Source: Terriglobia bacterium (lineage in GTDB: Bacteria; Acidobacteriota; Terriglobia; UBA7540). Taken from it: a stretch of 6,662 nucleotides of DNA. Made by a program: the position numbers and the translations under genes. Positions 1 through 5,662 of this stretch are shown here, piece by piece. How positions within the stretch are numbered: position 1 is the stretch's first letter; every line of letters begins with the position of its first letter. The notes beneath the pieces were generated by a model, which did not search any database, was not told the origin of the DNA, and saw nothing but the letters and a program-made list of their open reading frames with translations. The stretch covers positions 1-6,662 of the forward strand of contig JASHYZ010000392.1 of NCBI GenBank assembly GCA_030042795.1. The letters are read 5' to 3'.

Positions 1-102
1 GGAATGACACGGTTCCGCAAGGGTTTCAACGAACTGCTAATGTTTGAAGCGCCGGCTATTGAGATTTCGAGGGCGTTCAACTTTGACTTCGGCTGCGCGG
101 GG

Positions 103-1317
103 TCACGGCTGGCTCAATTGCTTGGCAAGCGCCGCGTAGCTTGTGCCCAAGGTTGATCCGTTGGGCGCGAGTTCGAAGGCGCGATGATACTCCTCGAGCG
201 CGCCGCGCCGGTCGCCCGCGCTCAGCAAAGCATCGCCGAGGTTGTTGTGCACCTGAGCGTCGTTGGGATCAAGCCGCACGGCTTCCCGGTAAGCGGCCAC
301 GGCGCCCTTCACATCGCCTGCGGCATAGAGCGCCACACCCAGACGATTGGTGATTTGGGCGTCATTGGGCTTCAGCGCCAACGCTGCCCGATAAGCGCCG
401 ATGGCGGCGTCAAGCTCTCCGTTCGCATAAAGGGCGTCACCGAGCTTTGACTGCAATTCAGCATCATTGCTGTTCAGCCGGAGGGCTTCGCGATATTCGG
501 CGATGCTGCCCGGCAGGTCATGTCTGGCGGCGAGAGCGGCCGCAAGTCCGCGGTGCGCCTGCGCGTTGCCGGCATCGAGCTCGAGCGCCTGGCGAAACTC
601 GCCGGCGGCGTCATCCCATCGTTGTTCCTGACTGAGCGCCCGCGCCAGGCCGAGATGAGCGGCCGCGCTCGTCGCACCCAGGTTCACAGCCTCGCGGTAC
701 GCCCCTTCCGCTTCCACCCACTGGTGGCGCTGTTCGAAATCGGCAGCGCGGGCGAGAACCTGCTGCGGCGTCTGCTGTGACGCAGGCGAAACGGAGGAGC
801 CGCCAGCGGCCGTGCCCGCAGGGGCGGATCCCGGGGCCAGATCAACCGCAGCCACTGCCGGCAAGAGGAGCGGGCTTACCGGGCACGTTGGCAAAGCGAC
901 GACGTTTTGCTTTGCTTTGATAATCGCCTGGATCAACACGTCGTCAGCGCCGGCGTCCATCAGCTCTCGCAGAAATGGTACCGTGGGTGTGAAATCAATG
1001 CCGCGCTTGTCCACCAGCAGGGCGATGCGGCGGCTGTCGACTCCACCTTTTACCAGTCCCGCGATCTGGCGCTCATGGAGCGGTTTCGTTTCCGGCTGGG
1101 CTGGAGTGTTGCTTGAGGCCGATGAGGCGGCCTTAGGCTCCGGACGGTTTTGAGCCGGCCCCGGCGCCTTGGCCGGCGCGCCGTCTCCCAGCAGCGGATA
1201 AGGTGTGAGCAACAGTAAAAGGATAAGCAGAGACCGAGCCTTTGACGCTGTCGAGCGCTCGGAACCAGCGAATGAAAACGGCCTTCGGGAGGCACTATGG
1301 CAATTTACGACTTTCAT
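103..1317 (-). CDS. Secreted or membrane-anchored TPR-repeat protein (404 aa)
   Basis: The protein has three visible parts. Residues 1-28 are a basic, polar leader and residues 29-43 a Leu-rich hydrophobic core ending at LLGDGAPA, which reads as a signal peptide or N-terminal anchor. An Ala/Pro-rich linker (about 46-78) follows. Residues 80-135 form a compact module with the pattern I..LV..GV.S.RI..LV..RGIDF.PT..FL..L..AGADD.LI, which I associate with Acidobacteriota proteins. After a second Pro/Ala/Ser linker (about 142-183), six TPR repeats run in exact 34-residue register at about 184-217, 218-251, 252-285, 286-319, 320-353 and 354-387. They carry the usual G/A, Y and LxPND positions. TPR arrays bind proteins or peptides; no catalytic domain is present, so a scaffold role outside the cytoplasm is an inference. 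The start is fixed by an in-frame TGA eight codons upstream. No clear Shine-Dalgarno precedes the ATG, and no convincing terminator follows the stop. The specific function is unknown. Confidence 0.88.
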   Translation of the reverse strand: MKVVNCHSASRRPFSFAGSERSTASKARSLLILLLLLTPYPLLGDGAPAKAPGPAQNRPEPKAASSASSNTPAQPETKPLHERQIAGLVKGGVDSRRIALLVDKRGIDFTPTVPFLRELMDAGADDVLIQAIIKAKQNVVALPTCPVSPLLLPAVAAVDLAPGSAPAGTAAGGSSVSPASQQTPQQVLARAADFEQRHQWVEAEGAYREAVNLGATSAAAHLGLARALSQEQRWDDAAGEFRQALELDAGNAQAHRGLAAALAARHDLPGSIAEYREALRLNSNDAELQSKLGDALYANGELDAAIGAYRAALALKPNDAQITNRLGVALYAAGDVKGAVAAYREAVRLDPNDAQVHNNLGDALLSAGDRRGALEEYHRAFELAPNGSTLGTSYAALAKQLSQP

Positions 1318-1474
1318 TGGTTGCGGTGCGGACGAAGACTCTCATTATTGCGTTGTAGAAAACCACAACAGTGCGCGCGCGTCCGGACTCGTTTCTCATT
1401 CTAGCTGTTTTCGGTGCCGGCGCAGTCACACTGTTGGGCAATGCACCTTTGGTTAGCGGTTCGCTCCGTCCTGT

Positions 1475-1560
1475 CATAGTTTAGGTGTATATAACGTTTA
1501 TATTATTATTGGTGCCAGTAATGAAAGTAATTTTTGGTTTTGTGTAAAATTTACACAAGC
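1475..1560. promoter_or_regulatory. AT-rich island, probable promoter region for the TPR gene
   Basis: This stretch is dominated by A and T, with runs such as TATATAACG, TTTATATTATTATT and GTAATTTTT, inside otherwise GC-rich DNA. It lies about 160-240 bases upstream of the TPR start. On the minus strand it contains several TATA-like hexamers (around 1490-1510), but none pairs with a good -35 at 17 bases, so the exact promoter is not called. It may also serve as a bendable regulatory region beside the palindrome at its edge. Confidence 0.35.
1540..1558. promoter_or_regulatory. Perfect 19-bp palindrome, operator-like
   Basis: The sequence TTGTGTAAA-A-TTTACACAA has two 9-base arms that are exact reverse complements around one central base; the symmetry ends at 1539/1559. 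This size and symmetry suit a dimeric helix-turn-helix repressor or activator. A hairpin terminator is unlikely because the loop would be one base and the arms are AT-rich. It lies 223 bases upstream of the TPR start, next to the AT-rich island. The regulator is unknown, and no regulator gene is present in the window. Confidence 0.5.
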
Positions 1561-1607
1561 CACCACGTTATTGAGTGAAAGGGAGGGGTTTGCAAGGCGG
1601 TAGGCTA

Positions 1608-1691
1608 CGTGGCAGAGCGGTGGTGCCGAACGGGGTCGGCTACGGTTAAGGGGCGCGGGACGGCTCGATTCGAAAACGCTAAGCTGCCACG
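1608..1691. other. Stem-forming segment downstream of the peptidase gene
   Basis: CGTGGCAG (1608-1615) pairs perfectly with CTGCCACG (1684-1691). The stem continues as AGCG (1616-1619) with CGCT (1677-1680) across a 3-base bulge. Inside it, GCCGA (1625-1629) and TCGGC (1636-1640) form a 5-bp hairpin with a 6-base loop. Closing an 84-base domain with 12 pairs looks like structured RNA or a 3'-end structure; in peptidase orientation it begins about 30 bases after the stop. No U-tract follows on either strand, so it is not a standard intrinsic terminator. It has a superficial tRNA look but no proper anticodon or T arm. Confidence 0.35.
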
Positions 1692-1720
1692 CACGGGGAA
1701 CGAAAAGCTTCCTTTGATAA

Positions 1721-2524
1721 TTACGCCGGAAACATCAGCTTCTCACCGGAGAGGAAGATTGAATAGAAGTACAGCTCGGCGTCGAGCGCTCTCTTGATGT
1801 TCTGGGACCGGCGAAAGCCATGCTGTTCACCGTCAAAAAGCAAATACACAAACGGCAGACCCTTCGCCTTGAGCGCTCGCACCATGGCCTCAGCCTGACT
1901 GGGCGGCACGATGGCGTCTTCGGCGCCCTGGAAAAAGGCAATCGGAACGGCGAGGCGGTTGACGAAGTGAATCGGCGAACGCTCCTGGTACAGGTCAAGC
2001 CGCTCAGGGTAAGGCCCGATCAAGCTATCGAGGTAACGGGATTCGAATTTGTGAGTGTCCTTTGCCAGCGCTTCCAGGTCGCTAACGCCGTAATAGCTGG
2101 CGCCGGTTTTGAAGATATTGTGGAAGGTCAAGGCGCAAAGAGTTGTGTAACCGCCGGCGCTGCCTCCGCTGATGGCCAGGCGTTTAACATCAACGCGGCC
2201 ATCGTTAGCAAGGAATCGGGCGCCATTCATGCAGTCGTGGACGTCAATGATGCCCCACTGGCCCTGCAGCCGTTGACGATAGACTCTGCCGTAACCGGTG
2301 CTGCCCCCGTAATTCACGTCAAGGAAGGCGAATCCGCGGCTGGTCCAGAATTGCACCTTCCAGTCCAGGGTTGAGGATGCCGCAGACGTGGGGCCCCCGT
2401 GGCTGTGAACGATAAGGGGCGGCAGCTCGCCGGCGGGCGCGGTGAAATCCCTGTTGGCCGGCGGGTAAAACAAGGCGTGAGCCGTCAGTCCGTTTTCGGT
2501 AGGATATTCGATCGCTTCGGGCAC
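1721..2524 (-). CDS. C-terminal part of S9 peptidase: catalytic alpha/beta-hydrolase domain
   Basis: Numbered from the GTG at 2524, the frame has 267 residues. Family sequence extends about 15 residues further upstream, to near 2570, so this GTG is probably not a real start. The domain shows the HSHGGPTS oxyanion-region motif (40-47), the nucleophile motif GGSAGG with Ser122, the acid in GAEDAIVPP (Asp203) and the catalytic His235 in GEQHGFR. Spacing and order match the prolyl oligopeptidase C-terminal domain. Alone it would lack its propeller, so even if translated it is unlikely to act as the normal enzyme. The stop is TAA at 1721-1723. Confidence 0.85.
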   Translation of the reverse strand: MPEAIEYPTENGLTAHALFYPPANRDFTAPAGELPPLIVHSHGGPTSAASSTLDWKVQFWTSRGFAFLDVNYGGSTGYGRVYRQRLQGQWGIIDVHDCMNGARFLANDGRVDVKRLAISGGSAGGYTTLCALTFHNIFKTGASYYGVSDLEALAKDTHKFESRYLDSLIGPYPERLDLYQERSPIHFVNRLAVPIAFFQGAEDAIVPPSQAEAMVRALKAKGLPFVYLLFDGEQHGFRRSQNIKRALDAELYFYSIFLSGEKLMFPA

Positions 2525-3687
2525 CGAGATGTAGCCCCGATGGGCTTTAACGTCTTGCAGCTCGAAACTCTGAGCGTTGTGGCCTTACCGGACGCGAGTT
2601 GCAACTCGACGATGGCCGCCGGACGCGTGGGCGAGCCTCCGCGAAAATAGACGCGTCCTGGCGCGGCGCACACGGACGAGATTTCCGTAAACTCGGTCTT
2701 AATCTGTTGAACTCCCAGCGTCACGAGATCCAACGCTGCCAGCAACCAGGAGCCGTTCCGCGTGAAGCTGCAGACGAGGCGCCCCTCAGACTCAAAAGCG
2801 TACGTGGACATCCGGAAGACCCACTGCGGTTGGCCGAATTCGGCTTCGAGGGGATAGAGCGGCTCAGCCTGCCAAGTTCCCGGCTGGGCGTCCCGGCTGA
2901 GGCGGTAGAGATTCCACCAACCGCTGCGATCGGAGATGAAATAGAGCGTTCCGTTCGGCGCCCACTCCGGCTGAAAGACGGACTCTTCATCGCCGCCCGC
3001 GACTTTCCACTTCTCGCCGATCCCTCCGTCCGCGGTCACCTGCGCCATCCACAACTCGGTGCCCATCCAAGGCATGTTGGGGTGATGCCATTCCAGCCAG
3101 GCAAGGCGGCTACCGTCGAAGCTCAATTTCGGAGATGAATAAAAGTCGTTTCCAGACACAAGCGCCCGTTGAGGGTGTGAGCCGTCAAGGCTGACCTCCA
3201 CCAGGCTGTTGCCGGGCTGCAAATCGCTCTGCGTGTGGTCCTCGCAGACCCAAATCATCCGGCCGCGGGCGCGATCGATGATGCCGTCGGCGAAGCGAAA
3301 TTTGGCGCCGGCAGTAATGGGCGCGGGCGCGGCACCCACAGCTTGGCGGTATATCCGCCGGTCGCTATCGTTCACGAAGTAGACGACGCCATCCGCCACG
3401 AGATATGCTCCGCCCCCATATTCGTGGACGCGCGTCCGAACGCTGAAGCCGCTCTTCGCGCCGGACGGCACGGGCGGCGTGACGTCAGCCAGAACGCCGT
3501 CCGCGGAACGGCGCACCAGCACCAACCGGCCGCCCTCCTGCGGCCTGGCTTCCAGCCAGTAGAGATCCGTTCCGTCCAACTGGATCTCCCCAAGCCCGAT
3601 CGTCGAGGCGACAATGAGATCGGATGTAACCGGTGACCGCCAAGAGCCGTATGGAGCCGTTTGTGGACTGGTTATAGAATTGGTCAT
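2485..3687 (-). CDS. N-terminal part of S9 peptidase: beta-propeller domain
   Basis: From the ATG at 3687 this frame gives 400 residues. About the first 373 are genuine family sequence and the last 27 or so are out-of-frame read-through after the shift. Recognisable stretches are the opening [15 protein letters not shown], then [22 protein letters not shown], and the [14 protein letters not shown] block typical of this S9 group, followed by [11 protein letters not shown]. Repeated short beta-strand-like units fit the propeller that screens substrates from the active site. The ATG at 3687 is preferred over the in-frame start at 3798 because a strong AGGAGG lies 9 bases ahead of it and family similarity begins just after it; the extra 37 upstream residues are Arg-rich and look non-coding. 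Confidence 0.85.
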   Translation of the reverse strand: MTNSITSPQTAPYGSWRSPVTSDLIVASTIGLGEIQLDGTDLYWLEARPQEGGRLVLVRRSADGVLADVTPPVPSGAKSGFSVRTRVHEYGGGAYLVADGVVYFVNDSDRRIYRQAVGAAPAPITAGAKFRFADGIIDRARGRMIWVCEDHTQSDLQPGNSLVEVSLDGSHPQRALVSGNDFYSSPKLSFDGSRLAWLEWHHPNMPWMGTELWMAQVTADGGIGEKWKVAGGDEESVFQPEWAPNGTLYFISDRSGWWNLYRLSRDAQPGTWQAEPLYPLEAEFGQPQWVFRMSTYAFESEGRLVCSFTRNGSWLLAALDLVTLGVQQIKTEFTEISSVCAAPGRVYFRGGSPTRPAAIVELQLASGKATTLRVSSCKTLKPIGATSRCPKRSNILPKTD

Positions 3688-3696
3688 CCCGAGCTG

Positions 3697-3702
3697 CCTC
3701 CT
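3697..3702 (-). promoter_or_regulatory. Shine-Dalgarno site of the S9 peptidase gene
   Basis: On the minus strand AGGAGG stands 9 bases before the ATG at 3687. It is the strongest ribosome-binding site I see in the window, and it decides the start against the longer frame beginning at 3798. Confidence 0.8.
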
Positions 3703-3777
3703 GGAATTACACCGGTTTGCCAGCGGTCGCGAACTTCGGCGGTCCCAACGTGCATGGCCCATTCCACAGTTTAGCGG

Positions 3778-3806
3778 ATCATTAGCTCGGCACTCCACGT
3801 GTTCAA
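3778..3806 (-). promoter_or_regulatory. Possible sigma-70-type promoter for the S9 peptidase
   Basis: On the minus strand TTGAAC (3801-3806) and AATGAT (3778-3783) are separated by 17 bases. Each matches four of six consensus positions. The implied start of transcription would leave a leader of roughly 80 bases before the ATG at 3687. Matches of this quality arise by chance, so this is tentative. Confidence 0.3.
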
Positions 3807-3852
3807 TCGTTCCTGACCGCTTCTGCTGAACACTCGCGGTGAAACCTGCCTG

Positions 3853-3861
3853 TGGTACACT
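3853..3861 (+). promoter_or_regulatory. Possible extended -10 element for the transporter operon
   Basis: TGG-TACACT has the TGn extension followed by a -10-like hexamer (3856-3861). No good -35 lies 16-18 bases upstream, which extended -10 promoters tolerate. Transcription would begin near 3868, giving a leader of about 46 bases to the ATG at 3914. If real, it excludes the GTG at 3839 as the ATPase start. Confidence 0.3.
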
Positions 3862-3913
3862 CTGCCCAGCCCGCGGCGCAAAACATGGGAAAAGCTCGGG
3901 CCCGAGACGCCTG

Positions 3914-5662
3914 ATGAATCCGACAGCCGCCGAAAAGCTTCAAGAGAGCCTGTCGCAGGGACGCCCGGAGCAGGCGGTGGCGCTGCTGGTGCGCCTTGAC
4001 CCCGCGGTCGCGGCAGATTCGTTGATGCGGCTCCCGTTCGAGCAACAACAGACGGTGTTCGGGAGCCTACCGGTTGATGTGGCCGCCGCTCTGGTGGCGC
4101 GCTTTCCCTACTACCATTCCTACGTTTTACTGCATTCCAGGCCGCTCGACGAACTGCGCGCAATTGTCGACAAGATGGACCCCGATAATCGCATTCAGTT
4201 TTTTGACGAGTTGCCCGGAGAAGCCTGGCAGCGCCTGATGGATGAGATCTCGGGAGAGCAAGTTGCCGGGGCGAAGGAAGCGCATGCGGTAGTGGCGGAG
4301 CCGGCGGCTCCACTGGCGGCTTCGCCCGCCGAGGCTGTAGAGCCCATCATCGCAGCTTTGAAAGTGGAGAAGAGCTTCGCGCAGCCGGACGGCCGCCAGA
4401 TTCAGGTGATTGCCCCTACAGACCTCTCCATTGAGCCCGGCACCATTATCGCAGTGCTGGGGCCCTCGGGTTCCGGCAAGTCAACACTGCTTAGAATACT
4501 TACCGGACTCACGCCGCCTTCGGGCGGCCGTATTCTTTGGCATGGCAAGCCGCTTGCGGGCAATAACCCGAACGTGGCAATTGTGTTTCAGAGTTTCGCT
4601 CTGTTCCCTTGGTTGACGGTGCTGGAGAACGTTGAGGCTCCCCTGCTCGCGCGAGGCGTCGAACACGCGGAACGCCATCAGCGGGCGCTGAAAGCGATTG
4701 ACACCGTCGGATTGCAAGGATTCGAGACCGCCTATCCCAAGGAGCTCTCAGGGGGTATGAAGCAGCGTGTGGGATTCGCGCGCGCTTTGGCCGTGGAGCC
4801 CGAGATCCTGTTCATGGATGAGCCGTTTTCCGCCCTCGACGTGCTGACCGCGGAAAACCTGCGTGGCGAGTTGCTGGAGCTGTGGATGGGAAAGAAGATC
4901 CCTACGCGCAGCATCTTCATGGTGACGCACAACATTGAGGAGGCGGTGACGCTGGCGGATCGCGTGATCGTCCTCGGGCGCAATCCCGCCAAGATCCGCG
5001 CCGATTTCCGTATCTCTCTGCCGCAGCCGAGGGACCGCACCAGCGCCGAATGTCTCGTCTATGTTGATTACATTTATAAGCTGATGACACAGCCGCAACT
5101 CGAATCCGCGCCGCCGGCAGCCGCCGGGCGGCCGGCGAGGGCGCCCTACCAGATGCTGCCTCACGCCCGCCCTGGCGGCATCGCCGGATTACTGGAACTG
5201 CTCAACGATCGCGGCGGCAAGGAGGACCTGTACCACGTGGCCGAGGAATTGCTGATGGAGGTTGATGATCTGCTGCCCATCGTGGAGGCTACCACCCTGC
5301 TTGATTTTGCGCGCACAGATAAAGGTGACGTGGAGATCACGCCTGCTGGGAAGGCCTTTGCGGAGGCTGACATCGCCACACAGAAGGACCTATTCCGCCA
5401 GGCGGCTTTGGTTCACTCCGCCTTGCTGGCCCAAATTGCGAGCGCCTTGAAGACCAAATCCGACGGCGCCATGCCGCTCGAGTTCTTCCGCGATGTCCTC
5501 GAAGAGCACTTCCCTGAGGTGGAGGTGCAGCGCCAACTCGACACCGCCCTAAACTGGGGGCGCTACGCCGAAATCTTCGAATACGATTCCGAAAGCGGCC
5601 GGCTGTCGCTGCACACGGCCGGGCATGTTGCGTATCCCAACCCGGACGCTCTGCACCCGTGA
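3914..5662 (+). CDS. NitT/TauT-class ABC transporter ATPase with N-terminal MgtE-N-like and C-terminal AAA-associated domains (582 aa)
   Basis: This subunit hydrolyses ATP on the cytoplasmic face to drive the adjacent permease. Numbered from the ATG at 3914, residues about 7-113 are helical repeats of the type LD...A...L..LP, ending in MDPDNRIQFFDELP, resembling the MgtE intracellular N domain. An Ala/Pro-rich linker (about 114-140) follows. The ABC domain (about 141-375) has Walker A GPSGSGKST (183-191), Q-loop Gln226 in VFQSFALFPWLT, signature LSGGMKQR (278-285), Walker B ILFMDEP (298-304), D-loop SALD (306-309) and His339. Residues about 415-575 match the AAA-associated C-terminal domain found on some nitrate/sulfonate ATPases. 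All catalytic motifs are intact, so it should be active. A GTG at 3839 would add 25 residues without domain similarity; the ATG is preferred, although its Shine-Dalgarno is weak. Its stop overlaps the permease start. The substrate is unknown. Confidence 0.88.
   Translation: MNPTAAEKLQESLSQGRPEQAVALLVRLDPAVAADSLMRLPFEQQQTVFGSLPVDVAAALVARFPYYHSYVLLHSRPLDELRAIVDKMDPDNRIQFFDELPGEAWQRLMDEISGEQVAGAKEAHAVVAEPAAPLAASPAEAVEPIIAALKVEKSFAQPDGRQIQVIAPTDLSIEPGTIIAVLGPSGSGKSTLLRILTGLTPPSGGRILWHGKPLAGNNPNVAIVFQSFALFPWLTVLENVEAPLLARGVEHAERHQRALKAIDTVGLQGFETAYPKELSGGMKQRVGFARALAVEPEILFMDEPFSALDVLTAENLRGELLELWMGKKIPTRSIFMVTHNIEEAVTLADRVIVLGRNPAKIRADFRISLPQPRDRTSAECLVYVDYIYKLMTQPQLESAPPAAAGRPARAPYQMLPHARPGGIAGLLELLNDRGGKEDLYHVAEELLMEVDDLLPIVEATTLLDFARTDKGDVEITPAGKAFAEADIATQKDLFRQAALVHSALLAQIASALKTKSDGAMPLEFFRDVLEEHFPEVEVQRQLDTALNWGRYAEIFEYDSESGRLSLHTAGHVAYPNPDALHP

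Larger units (their letters stand above)
1318..1720. other. Non-coding spacer between the TPR and peptidase genes
   Basis: I find no credible gene in these 403 bases. Short frames crossing it show no family resemblance. It lies downstream of the peptidase stop and upstream of the TPR start, both on the minus strand. It holds an AT-rich island at about 1475-1560, a perfect palindrome at 1540-1558 and a stem-forming segment at 1608-1691. It probably contains the TPR gene's promoter and perhaps the 3' end of the peptidase transcript. I could not fix a -35/-10 pair with confidence. Confidence 0.6.
1721..3687 (-). pseudogene. S9-family (prolyl oligopeptidase) serine peptidase, split by a one-base frameshift
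   Basis: Read across the break, this gene encodes about 655 residues, a normal size for bacterial S9 dipeptidyl-aminopeptidase/acylaminoacyl-peptidase-like enzymes (DAP2-type). Such enzymes cleave short peptides from the N-terminus in the cytoplasm or periplasm; no signal peptide is evident here. The N-terminal half has propeller-like sequence and the C-terminal half a complete alpha/beta-hydrolase triad. The first frame is homologous up to about 'KATTLR' and the second resumes at '[13 protein letters not shown]', consistent with one missing base near 2564-2575. A TAA in the second frame at 2585-2587 and the first-frame stop at 2485 bound the shift. Everything else is intact, so this is either a sequencing or assembly error or a very recent inactivation. 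It is divergent from the transporter genes. Confidence 0.85.

Noticed and set aside
1..102. Possible gene end or start at the left edge, and an imperfect inverted repeat (about 42-52 with 72-80) as a terminator
   Set aside because: Short open frames exist on both strands but none shows family resemblance or a ribosome-binding site. The repeat has two bulges and no U-tract, so nothing can be supported.
1608..1691. tRNA-like segment (GTGGCAGAGCGG start, CTCGATTCG near the 3' end, closed by an acceptor-like stem)
   Set aside because: The closing stem is 8 bp with no CCA. There is no T arm with a GTTCGA-type loop closed by a stem, no plausible 5-bp anticodon arm with a 7-base loop, and the inner hairpin has a 6-base loop. 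It does not fit a selenocysteine tRNA either.
1820..2374. 184-codon plus-strand frame opposite the peptidase
   Set aside because: It is antisense to clear catalytic-domain sequence and resembles no family; such shadows are common in GC-rich genes.
2564..2580. Programmed -1 ribosomal frameshifting in the peptidase gene
   Set aside because: The shift direction would fit, but there is no X_XXY_YYZ slippery heptamer, and S9 peptidases are not known to use recoding. A simple indel is more likely.
2599..3138. 179-codon plus-strand frame opposite the peptidase propeller
   Set aside because: It is antisense to recognised S9 sequence, with low-complexity composition and no ribosome-binding site.
3688..3798. 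N-terminal extension of the peptidase from the ATG at 3798
   Set aside because: The 37 extra residues are Arg-rich and unlike the family, while a strong AGGAGG marks the ATG at 3687.
3839..3913. GTG start at 3839 for the ATPase (adds 25 residues)
   Set aside because: The added residues are Lys/Arg/Cys-rich with no domain similarity, no Shine-Dalgarno precedes the GTG, and a possible -10 element lies inside the extension.
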